14,290 bases of DNA from assembly GCA_902475375.1 (NCBI GenBank), contig CABRZC010000050.1, forward strand, positions 1-14,290, written 5' to 3'. The stretch's first letter is position 1, and every line of letters starts with the position of its first letter. Below the pieces are notes generated by a model. That model was given only the letters and a program-made list of their open reading frames with translations. It searched no databases and was not told the DNA's origin. Positions 1 to 6,575 of the stretch are shown here, piece after piece. The translations under genes were made by a program, and so were the position numbers. This DNA comes from an uncultured Collinsella sp. (GTDB lineage: Bacteria > Actinomycetota > Coriobacteriia > Coriobacteriales > Coriobacteriaceae).

Positions 1-2
1 AT

Positions 3-113
3 AAAGCGTATTACACCCTAAGCGCAATTGACGCCATCTTTTTCTATGTGGCTGGCCCCTTATCAATCGCTTTGATCGCGTTTATTGTTATTTACAACAT
101 CAAGAAACGCTAA
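3..113 (+). CDS. C-terminal fragment of a membrane protein (5' end outside window)
   Basis: An open frame runs in from the left edge and stops at TAA 111-113, giving 36 residues. It contains one hydrophobic helix (roughly FFYVAGPLSIALIAFIVIY) followed by a short basic tail, NIKKR. A last transmembrane segment ending in positive residues suggests a cytoplasmic C-terminus, as in many multi-pass transporters (MFS, GPH or similar), but the family cannot be named from this piece. It converges on the AI-2E-type transporter gene with only 6 nt between the stop codons, leaving no room for a separate terminator. The base composition is more AT-rich than the genes that follow. Reading frame and stop are seen directly; the transporter idea is inference. 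Confidence 0.6.
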   Translation, partial: KAYYTLSAIDAIFFYVAGPLSIALIAFIVIYNIKKR

Positions 114-119
114 CAGGGC

Positions 120-1532
120 CTATTTGGAATCCGAATCGTCCATGGAGCCGTCGATGCCGGTTTTGGTGTCGTCGTCAGAGCTTGTGTCGTCGTCCTTGGC
201 AAAGGGGTTCTTAAAGAAACCCGTCGCGTCGGGCTGCAGGCCTGAGAGCTTAATCCAGGGATTATCGAGCTCGGGCTTGGGCATGGCCTGGGCCTCGGGC
301 GCGGTCTCGTTGCCGATGAGCTCGGACTCATAGATGAACGTATCGTCGCCAAGCGCGTCGTAGGCGGCAACTGGGTTACCCTCGGTATCGCGATACGGAG
401 TGCCCTTAAACACGGCACCATCGTATGCCACGAGCTGACGCCCGGTCTCGTTCTCAAAGTAGTAGACGAAAATGCCCTTGAGGGCCGCGCACAGCGGAAT
501 GGCGATAACCATGCCGATGGGACCCATGAGTGCCGAACCGATAACGAGAGCCGTCAGGCTCATAACGGGATGCACCTGCACCGAGCTCTGCATGACCTTA
601 GGCGAAATGACATTATCGGTGACGTTTTGAGCCACCATGGTCACGACAAGCGTCCACAACGCCAGCATGGGGCTGAACATAAAGCCGAGCACCGTGGCGA
701 TCGCCGCACTCACCCAGGGACCGACAACCGGAACCAGGTGCATAATGCCGGTAAAGATAGCCATGAGTGCTGCATACGGATGGCCGATGATCGTAAAACC
801 AATAAAGGCAAGAAAACCGCCACAGATCGATGTGATGACCATGCCACGCATGTAGCCGCCGACCGAACGCGAAAGGATGGCCACCATAAAGCGGTACGAG
901 GTCTCCTTTTCCTGCCCGATGATGGTGCAGACCTCGTGGTGCATGCGGGGATAATCGCAGGCAAGCCAGTAGGCAAGCACCAGACCCAGGAAGATGACGA
1001 ACAGCTGCGAGGCCGTGTTGGTAATGAGCGGAAACACACCGCGGCCGAGCTCAGCAGCGATTTGCGAGACGTACTTAGACGCTACGGTAACCAACGAAGA
1101 AAGATTGTCGTCCAGATACTCCTTGAGCGGCGTGTTGTTGAGCGTCTTAGCGTGCGAGAGCATCTCGTTGAGATCGCCACCCGCAACACGAAGCTGCTCG
1201 GGCAGGCGGCTCAGGACTTCCATGATTTGACCGAGCAAAATAGGCGATAGGATGCAGACGACGCCGACGAGCACGGCAACAACCACAATGAGTGCGATGA
1301 GCGAACCGAGGCCACGTCCGACACCGTGATGCTCGAGCCAGTTGGTGATCGGAGACATCACAAAAGCGATGATGGAACCGACAGCGAGAAACTCGATGAC
1401 CGGTGCCAGGATGCCCATAAGGTTAAAGATGACGGCAGCGATGACAATGCAGCCGACGACGCCCCAAATGCGCAGCGTCAGAATGCGGGTATCGCGAAGC
1501 GTGCGGTCGATTTGTTGGGGGTGCTCACTCAT
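120..1532 (-). CDS. AI-2E family (PerM/YdiK-like) transporter
   Basis: This is a 470-residue multi-pass membrane protein of the AI-2E/PerM family. Members export or exchange small molecules; only some are shown to move autoinducer-2, so the substrate is unknown. Hydrophobic segments lie near residues 22-60, 76-102, 165-192, 228-262, 268-305 and 322-356. Family signatures are HLVPVVGPW (265-273) and the NVISPKVM..SVQVHP stretch (307-322). A hydrophilic, presumably cytoplasmic tail of about 110 residues follows and ends in a very acidic Ser/Asp-rich stretch (447-470), which is not typical of the family core. The ATG overlaps the sigma-factor stop in an ATGA arrangement (1529-1532), with only a weak Shine-Dalgarno, so translational coupling is likely. 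It is the last gene of the sigma operon. Confidence 0.9.
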   Translation of the reverse strand: MSEHPQQIDRTLRDTRILTLRIWGVVGCIVIAAVIFNLMGILAPVIEFLAVGSIIAFVMSPITNWLEHHGVGRGLGSLIALIVVVAVLVGVVCILSPILLGQIMEVLSRLPEQLRVAGGDLNEMLSHAKTLNNTPLKEYLDDNLSSLVTVASKYVSQIAAELGRGVFPLITNTASQLFVIFLGLVLAYWLACDYPRMHHEVCTIIGQEKETSYRFMVAILSRSVGGYMRGMVITSICGGFLAFIGFTIIGHPYAALMAIFTGIMHLVPVVGPWVSAAIATVLGFMFSPMLALWTLVVTMVAQNVTDNVISPKVMQSSVQVHPVMSLTALVIGSALMGPIGMVIAIPLCAALKGIFVYYFENETGRQLVAYDGAVFKGTPYRDTEGNPVAAYDALGDDTFIYESELIGNETAPEAQAMPKPELDNPWIKLSGLQPDATGFFKNPFAKDDDTSSDDDTKTGIDGSMDDSDSK

Positions 1533-2320
1533 GAACGAACCATCACTCCGTCGGGATCAATCTTATCTTGAATCTTCTTAAGCGTGCGGCGCAGCAGGCG
1601 CGAGACCTGCACCTGCGAGATGCCAAGCTTCTTGGCAATCTCGATCTGGGTCATGCCCTTAACGAAGCGCAGCTCGATAACCTCGCGCTCGCGCGGCGAG
1701 AAATCGCGGATAGCTTCCTCGATTACCAGGCGGTCATCGGTAAAGTCGAGCTCGTTGTCGTCGTCGGCATAGCGATCGAGAATCGAAGGCGCATCATCGG
1801 AATCGGACGCACCGGGAGCCTCGATGGGCACCGAGGTGTAGGCCGAGGACGATTCCATGGCTTCGAGCACCTCGTCGACGGTTACGCCAAGGTAATCGGC
1901 GATTTCCTCAACCTTGGGCGAACGCTGAAGCTCGTTGGTGAGCTTGTCGGTGGCCTGGTTAACCTTGGCAGAGAGCTCCTGCAGACGACGCGGCACGCGC
2001 ACACTCCAGCCCTTGTCGCGGAAGTGGCGCTTAATCTCGCCCAAGATGGTGGGCGTGGCAAACGTCGTGAACTCGAGTCCGCGCTCGGGATCAAAGCGGT
2101 CGATTGCCTTGAGCAAGCCCAAGTACCCGACCTGCAAAAGGTCATCGAGCGGCTCGCCGCGGTTCTTGAATTTGTTGGCAAGAAACCTTACCAGGTTCAT
2201 ATGGGACATGACGAGCTGCTCGCGAGCATCCGGATCACCGGTCTCCTTATAACGACGAAACAGCTCGCGGGTTTTCTCCTTGTCCCAAGCGGTCTTGCCG
2301 CTCCGGGAGCGTTCGGTCAT
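1529..2320 (-). CDS. RNA polymerase sigma factor, SigB/SigF/SigG family
   Basis: This 263-residue protein is a group 3 sigma-70 factor, the class that directs general-stress or developmental regulons in Gram-positive bacteria. Region 2 spans about residues 35-105, with the core-binding and -10 recognition stretch DDLLQVGYLGLLKAIDRFDP (59-78). Region 3 is about 112-160. Region 4 is about 200-255, with the helix-turn-helix MTQIEIAKKLGISQVQVSRL at 223-242. An acidic linker (170-197) separates regions 3 and 4. The ATG follows the anti-sigma stop with a single intervening base (TAATATG), so expression is coupled. Position behind an RsbW-like gene is the classical rsbW-sigB or spoIIAB-sigF arrangement. 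Which member it is (SigB or SigF type) cannot be decided here; in a non-sporulating actinobacterium a stress role is the better guess. Confidence 0.93.
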   Translation of the reverse strand: MTERSRSGKTAWDKEKTRELFRRYKETGDPDAREQLVMSHMNLVRFLANKFKNRGEPLDDLLQVGYLGLLKAIDRFDPERGLEFTTFATPTILGEIKRHFRDKGWSVRVPRRLQELSAKVNQATDKLTNELQRSPKVEEIADYLGVTVDEVLEAMESSSAYTSVPIEAPGASDSDDAPSILDRYADDDNELDFTDDRLVIEEAIRDFSPREREVIELRFVKGMTQIEIAKKLGISQVQVSRLLRRTLKKIQDKIDPDGVMVRS

Positions 2321-2321
2321 A

Positions 2322-2699
2322 TTAGATATCCGCCTTGAGGTCGAGGGAAAGCGTTAGGGGCGCTGTAGTCTTTTCGTAGGAGTCGCACACACTCGCCAAA
2401 ATGAGCTCGGCATACATGGCAGCCTGGTCATCCTCATCGACAGTCGCCTGGTCGCCAAAGGTAAAGGTCATGCCCACATGCGATTCGTCGACATCGAATT
2501 TGATCGAGATATCGTCGGAATCAACAGCCGTGCAGCCAAAGATGAAGGCTTCTTCGGCAGCCATACGAATGTCCTCGATGCGATCGACGGACATAGAGCA
2601 CAGGGCGCCGACGTTGGCGGCCGTCATGCGCACCAAGCGCGCGAGACGCGGATCACCAGCAACGCTCAGCGTAATGGGGCAGGTTGCTTCGCTACTCAT
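2322..2699 (-). CDS. RsbW/SpoIIAB-like anti-sigma factor, apparently with degenerate ATP site
   Basis: This 125-residue protein lies directly upstream of the sigma factor and has the size and fold pattern of an RsbW-type GHKL anti-sigma protein. That family binds the sigma factor and phosphorylates an anti-anti-sigma partner. The helix IRMAAEEAFIFGC (44-56) aligns with the N-box helix (AVSEACTNA in typical RsbW). Glu50 matches the conserved Glu, but the Mg/ATP-binding Asn is replaced by Phe54. The usual DxGxG and GLGL-lid motifs are not visible in 78-105. It may therefore bind sigma without kinase activity. The start at 2699 is chosen over upstream ATGs because GAGGAG lies 7 nt before it and a longer protein would run deep into the preceding gene. 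It overlaps that gene by 8 nt. Family assignment rests partly on gene context. Confidence 0.75.
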   Translation of the reverse strand: MSSEATCPITLSVAGDPRLARLVRMTAANVGALCSMSVDRIEDIRMAAEEAFIFGCTAVDSDDISIKFDVDESHVGMTFTFGDQATVDEDDQAAMYAELILASVCDSYEKTTAPLTLSLDLKADI

Positions 2700-3279
2700 C
2701 GCAGGACTCCTCGGAGGTCTCGGCAGGCGTATAGGTGTAATACTGAGCAGGCTTAGCAGCGGGCTTCTGAACATCATCGTCGTCAGCAGCGGCATCGTCG
2801 TCGCCAATCAGAACGCGCTCAGTGGGCTGCTCGGCCTCGGCAGCGGCAGCGGCGAGCTTGCGATCGGCGTCGGCTGCAGGAGCCTTCACCTTATTGAAGA
2901 GCTTCTGCACGGCGCCAGCAGCAGAATCAGTCACGCTCGATACGGCATTGCTGGCCTCGGCCACGCTGCCCGTGACCTCGGAAATGTCGCGAACGACCGC
3001 CTCAACCTCAACGAGGTTAGACGTCAGAGCATCAACGGCAGTCTTGCTCGACTTGAGGAGCGGCTCCATCTGGGCAAGTGCCGGCGTAAGCTCGTCAACG
3101 GCGCCATCAAGCTTTGCCACCACGGGCTGCGCCTCGGCAATCGTATTGTTGAGGTCGGTTACCGTCTTGTCGAGCGAGTCGACAACGGTGCGGGTTTTGC
3201 GCAGGGTGAGCGCAAGCTCAACGATAGCCCACACGCCGGCAACGGCAAGCAGCAGCAAGGCGATTTGAATGGGACTCAT
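2692..3279 (-). CDS. DUF948/YtxG-like membrane-anchored coiled-coil protein
   Basis: This 195-residue protein has one N-terminal transmembrane helix (about 4-25, IQIALLLLAVAGVWAIVELAL). A long Ser/Thr/Val-rich heptad-like region follows (about 30-130), with repeated TV.DL, AV.ELT and AV.DIS units. It ends in an Ala/Asp-rich, low-complexity tail (135-195). This is the layout of DUF948 proteins such as Bacillus subtilis YtxG, a SigB-controlled general-stress protein of unknown biochemical role. The start at 3279 is supported by GGGAGG five bases upstream; the in-frame extension above it lacks such a site. It is the first gene of the four-gene sigma operon, with its stop inside the start of the anti-sigma gene. 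The family call is moderate because the similarity is mostly structural. Confidence 0.7.
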   Translation of the reverse strand: MSPIQIALLLLAVAGVWAIVELALTLRKTRTVVDSLDKTVTDLNNTIAEAQPVVAKLDGAVDELTPALAQMEPLLKSSKTAVDALTSNLVEVEAVVRDISEVTGSVAEASNAVSSVTDSAAGAVQKLFNKVKAPAADADRKLAAAAAEAEQPTERVLIGDDDAAADDDDVQKPAAKPAQYYTYTPAETSEESCDE

Positions 3280-3317
3280 ACAAGCCTCCCAAAGGAATCG
3301 AAATACAAACGCTTTCC

Positions 3318-3348
3318 ATGGTACCCCAAAGGGGACCGAACATGCCAA
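3318..3348 (-). promoter_or_regulatory. Candidate promoter of the sigma operon
   Basis: Reading the minus strand, TTGGCA (3348-3343) is followed after 19 nt by TACCAT (3323-3318), a weak sigma-70-like pair about 40 nt before the first ATG. The same place contains a near-palindrome (GGTCCCC TTT GGGGTACC). It also contains GGGTAC, which resembles a SigB-type -10 (GGGTAT), but no convincing GTTT-type -35 stands at the right distance. Autoregulation is therefore possible but unproven. Confidence 0.25.
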
Positions 3349-3379
3349 GAGCAGCAACGTGGGACAAAATTATCAGCAG

Positions 3380-4744
3380 CTACTTCGGTGCATTCCCGCT
3401 GCGGTCGCGTTCGCTTTGCTCTACGCGCCATTCTTCCCAACCGCGGCCGGCAGGCTGCCAAAATGCACCGCGTTCTAAGCCTTCGGGCAAATAGCGCTGG
3501 TCGACCCAGCCTTCGGGATAATCGTGCGGATACTTATACACACCGTATTCATCGCTGCCCGGGCGATGGCGATCGCGTAGATAACTCGGCACCTCGCGAA
3601 GCCCACTAGAGTGGATGTCGGCCAGCGCCGCATCGATCGAAGCCTCGCACGCGTTGGATTTAGGCGCCAAGCACACATAGAGTGCAGCCTGAGCCAGGTT
3701 AATGCGGCACTCGGGATAGCCAATGACCTCGGCAGACTTAAACGCGGCATGTGCCACCAAAAGTGCCTGCGGATCGGCATTGCCAACATCCTCAGAAGCC
3801 TGAATCATAATGCGACGGGCGATAAACTTAGGATCCTCCCCCGCGTCAATCATGCGCGCGAGCCAATAGATCGTGGCATCGGGGTCGCTGCCGCGCATGG
3901 ACTTGATGAACGCACTGATAATGTCATAGTGCATGTCGCCGTTTTTGTCATACGAAAAACCGCGGCGCGGGTTGGCAATCTTCACGTCATCGACGGTGAT
4001 GGGATAACGCTCCCCCGCCGCCGGCGCTGGCGTCCCTTCGGTATCGGGACGCGTGACGGCAATCTCGCTCGCCAGCTCGAGCGTCGTCAGGGCAGAGCGC
4101 GCATCACCCGCGGCCAGCGTGCAGATGGTCTTGACCGTATCATCATCGGCAGAAAACTTTCCGTTCAAGCCCTGTGGTGCCTCGAGCGCACGCTCAATAA
4201 GCGTGGCGATATCCTCATCCTTCAGATGTTCAAGCTCCACCACGCGTCCGCGCGACAACAGTGCCGAATTGACCTCGAAGTACGGGTTCTCCGTCGTAGC
4301 GCCAATCATAATGACGGTACGGTTCTCAACTGCATGCAGCAGGGCATCCTGCTGCGACTTAGAGAAGCGGTGAATCTCATCGATGAATAGAATGGTGCGG
4401 CGGTCGTAGGTGTTCAGACGGGTCTTAGCCTCATCGATTACGCGGCGCAGGTCCTTCACAGTGCCCGTCACGGCGCTGACCTCGACAAACTCGCTCTTGG
4501 TATGGTTGGCGATAATGTGGGCCAGCGTCGTCTTGCCCGTGCCAGCCGGGCCGTACAGAATCACGCTCGACAGCACGTCATGCTCAATCGCGGCGCGCAG
4601 CCACGAGCCCTTACCGACGGCCTTTTGCTGGCCCACATACTCGTCGAGCGAATTGGGGCGCATACGCACCGCAAGCGGCGCATTTTTAAAGGAGCGCTCG
4701 CGCGTCGAAGCAGAAAAAAGGTCGTCCATAGCCATCCCGTGCAT
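3380..4744 (-). CDS. rarA: Replication-associated recombination protein RarA (MgsA), AAA+ ATPase
   Basis: This 454-residue AAA+ ATPase belongs to the RarA/MgsA/WRNIP1 family, which acts on stalled replication forks and single-stranded DNA gaps. Walker A is GPAGTGKT (65-72), Walker B is LFIDEIH (119-125), sensor 1 is GATTENP (148-154) and the arginine-finger region is LLSRGR (162-167). The remainder gives the lid and the C-terminal tetramerisation region usual for the family, with the expected length. The start is uncertain: in-frame ATGs at 4744, 4735 and 4729 are close together and none has a strong Shine-Dalgarno. The one at 4729 gives the common N-terminus MDDLF. It lies 45 nt after the HD hydrolase gene in the same direction. 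A TATACT box at 4774-4769 without a good -35 might allow separate initiation. Confidence 0.95.
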   Translation of the reverse strand: MHGMAMDDLFSASTRERSFKNAPLAVRMRPNSLDEYVGQQKAVGKGSWLRAAIEHDVLSSVILYGPAGTGKTTLAHIIANHTKSEFVEVSAVTGTVKDLRRVIDEAKTRLNTYDRRTILFIDEIHRFSKSQQDALLHAVENRTVIMIGATTENPYFEVNSALLSRGRVVELEHLKDEDIATLIERALEAPQGLNGKFSADDDTVKTICTLAAGDARSALTTLELASEIAVTRPDTEGTPAPAAGERYPITVDDVKIANPRRGFSYDKNGDMHYDIISAFIKSMRGSDPDATIYWLARMIDAGEDPKFIARRIMIQASEDVGNADPQALLVAHAAFKSAEVIGYPECRINLAQAALYVCLAPKSNACEASIDAALADIHSSGLREVPSYLRDRHRPGSDEYGVYKYPHDYPEGWVDQRYLPEGLERGAFWQPAGRGWEEWRVEQSERDRSGNAPK

Positions 4745-4789
4745 TAATCAAAATCGTTGTTGACCAACAGTATACCGAAAGGATACGAA

Positions 4790-6037
4790 CTACCGTTCGT
4801 TAATATAGGTGCGGTGCGGAAACTTTAGACCTGGGAACAATTTGCTCGTCAGCTCGCAGAAATAACCATCCGTCATGCTTGCGATGTAATCGACGACGGC
4901 CTGATCCTTGTCGTCCTGCCAGGCATACGTGCGATCGTAGTAGGAAAGCTGCTGCTCAATGCGCGAAACATGATGCTTAAAGATGTAAGAGAACTCGTCG
5001 CCTTTATTTAGATCCTGCAGGCAACGGTCGTAGAGCTTTTCGAAGGCCTCACGCAACTCTGCCTCAGAATCGCCTTCGATACCGCCCTTGCTATAGATCT
5101 TCTCGTAGTTCTCGCGCTTCGCCCGGCGGATCTCCTCAAACAGGTCCTCGCTCATCTCGATACGCGGTTTGCCGTAGCTATGCTCAACGATATCGATAGA
5201 AGCGTGCGTGAGGATCCAGCTGTTGTAAGCCCCGCCCAGGCCATCGTCAAAAGCGTCGGGTGACAACAGGCCCGCCGCGATGGCGTCTTGGCGATCGCGC
5301 CCAACGTAGGCGAGGATATCCGAGATACGCACCACACAGCCCTCGAGGGTCATGGGGCGCAGGTGCTCGATCGCGCCATAGCCCGTGGCAATGCAGTCCT
5401 CGACGGTACGGTCGAACTGGTCAAACGACGCCATGTCCGAGAGTTCAAAGACACGCTGCTCGTACTCGCCGTTATGGCACAGCACGCCGTCGAGCGTCTG
5501 GAGCGACACGTTGCGGCCGTACAGCGCGTCGAGCACGCGGACGGACTGCACGTTATGGAAAAAATAACGACCCGTACGCTCGTGATAGATATCGTTGAGG
5601 AAACGCTCGCCGGCATGGCCAAAGGGCGTGTGGCCCAAATCGTGGCCCAGGCCAATCGCCTCGATCAAATCGCAGTTGAGGCCCAGGGCACGGCCGATAT
5701 CGCGGGCAATGCGCGAGACGAGCTGCACATGAAGGCCGCGCCGCGACAGGTCGTCGTTGCTGCGAAAGCTAAAGACCTGCGTTTTGCCTGCATAACGCGT
5801 GTACGCAGGAAGATGAAGAATCTTTTCGGTATCGCGCATAAACGCCGGACGCATAAGCGTGCCTTTGTCGGCAGCGCGATCTATACGACGAATGACCTGG
5901 TCGTCGCAGCATCGATAAGGATTAACGACACCCGAGGCGCGGTCGGCGGCGATACGCTCGACCAGCTCGGGCAACAACGCCGCGGGAATGCGGTCCATGC
6001 GCGCCTTAATGACGGCCGTTTCTTGATTAGTTGCCAT
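4790..6037 (-). CDS. HD-domain dNTP triphosphohydrolase (dGTPase-like)
   Basis: This 415-residue protein carries the HD metal-dependent phosphohydrolase signature of the dGTPase family. These enzymes cleave dNTPs to deoxynucleosides and triphosphate and so adjust the nucleotide pool. Putative metal ligands are His103, His132-Asp133 in GLGHDLGHTPFGHAGE (129-144) and Asp240 in VRISDILAYVGRD. The late motif DYIASMTDGY is also typical. The start at 6037 has AAGGAG six bases upstream; an in-frame ATG at 6064 would place this ribosome site inside the gene and is rejected. The HD-proximal residues read RRGLHV instead of the usual TRxTHS-type sequence, so this is a divergent subfamily and substrate preference is unknown. 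It follows the prepilin peptidase gene after 31 nt and precedes rarA by 45 nt, suggesting co-transcription. Confidence 0.88.
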   Translation of the reverse strand: MATNQETAVIKARMDRIPAALLPELVERIAADRASGVVNPYRCCDDQVIRRIDRAADKGTLMRPAFMRDTEKILHLPAYTRYAGKTQVFSFRSNDDLSRRGLHVQLVSRIARDIGRALGLNCDLIEAIGLGHDLGHTPFGHAGERFLNDIYHERTGRYFFHNVQSVRVLDALYGRNVSLQTLDGVLCHNGEYEQRVFELSDMASFDQFDRTVEDCIATGYGAIEHLRPMTLEGCVVRISDILAYVGRDRQDAIAAGLLSPDAFDDGLGGAYNSWILTHASIDIVEHSYGKPRIEMSEDLFEEIRRAKRENYEKIYSKGGIEGDSEAELREAFEKLYDRCLQDLNKGDEFSYIFKHHVSRIEQQLSYYDRTYAWQDDKDQAVVDYIASMTDGYFCELTSKLFPGLKFPHRTYINER

Positions 6038-6068
6038 GGCATGCTCCTTAAAAAGGATGCGCAATCGG

Positions 6069-6491
6069 TTACAATGTCCAGCCCACGACCTCGATTATGG
6101 CAAATATCGGCACCAAAAACGGGAGCAAAGGCAGGGAGCGCGATTTTGTAAAGAGGCAGGAGAGGGCCAGGACCAGGAGCGCGACGGCAAATGCCACGAT
6201 GCCGCCCAGAGGGTCGAGCGTGCAAAGCGCGAAAAGCGCCTTGGCATCCCCCATGCCGATGCCGGGGGCCTGGCGGAAACGCCGCCAAAGCGACTCGGTC
6301 AGCACAAGGGAAAGGTACACGATAACGGCAGGACCGGCGTGGTCAAGCGCCGTGTTCAAGCCCCTGTCCAGCCAAACGCCTGCAAACGCCGCCACGGCGC
6401 ATGCGGCGGCAAGCGCGTTGGGAAACCGCCGTTCACGGACATCAATCACCGCACCGGCAAAGGCGCAGATCCAAAAGGGAATATAGACCAT
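6069..6491 (-). CDS. A24 family prepilin peptidase (short, CpaA/TadV-like)
   Basis: This 140-residue, very hydrophobic protein has the two aspartates of A24 aspartyl prepilin peptidases. Asp17 sits in GAVIDVRERRFPN and Asp82 in GIGMGDAK (77-84). A PFLVP stretch lies near the C-terminus (124-128). Such enzymes remove the leader of type IV or Flp/Tad pilins at the inner membrane. It lacks the N-terminal cysteine-rich methyltransferase part of PilD-type enzymes, so it is of the short CpaA/TadV type. The start at 6491 is supported by GGGAGG six bases upstream. No pilin or secretion ATPase gene is nearby, so its substrates must be encoded elsewhere. It lies 31 nt before the dGTPase-like gene and just behind a terminator hairpin. 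Confidence 0.85.
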   Translation of the reverse strand: MVYIPFWICAFAGAVIDVRERRFPNALAAACAVAAFAGVWLDRGLNTALDHAGPAVIVYLSLVLTESLWRRFRQAPGIGMGDAKALFALCTLDPLGGIVAFAVALLVLALSCLFTKSRSLPLLPFLVPIFAIIEVVGWTL

Positions 6492-6522
6492 TGAACACCT
6501 CCCGTGGCAGTCACTCAAAAGC

Positions 6523-6575
6523 AAAAACCACCACAAAGGTGCCTGTCCCCTTCGTGGTGGTTTTGGTGGTGGTTA
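6523..6575 (-). terminator. Hairpin terminator of the glycosyltransferase gene, repeat-family copy 1
   Basis: AAAACCACCAC (6524-6534) pairs with GTGGTGGTTTT (6554-6564), and the helix extends inward through AAG/CTT with one mismatch. The loop contains GGTGCCTGTCCCC. On the minus strand it begins directly at the glycosyltransferase TAA and ends in a run of five T, so it reads as an intrinsic terminator there. The plus strand also ends in TTTT, so it could work in both directions. A diverged copy is at 14163-14198. Confidence 0.8.

Noticed and set aside
2700..2807. Upstream in-frame extension of the anti-sigma gene
   Set aside because: It would overlap the preceding gene by over 100 nt, and the added residues are Pro/Arg/Leu-rich without family similarity. 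The start at 2699 has a strong GAGGAG site.
3318..3337. GGTACCCC-AAA-GGGGACC palindrome as a terminator behind rarA
   Set aside because: No T-run follows on the minus strand, so it does not read as an intrinsic terminator. It is kept only as part of a possible promoter region.
2401..3609. Long open frame on the plus strand across the anti-sigma, DUF948 and rarA 3' region
   Set aside because: It crosses three well-supported minus-strand genes and their intergenic region, has no ribosome site and no domain.
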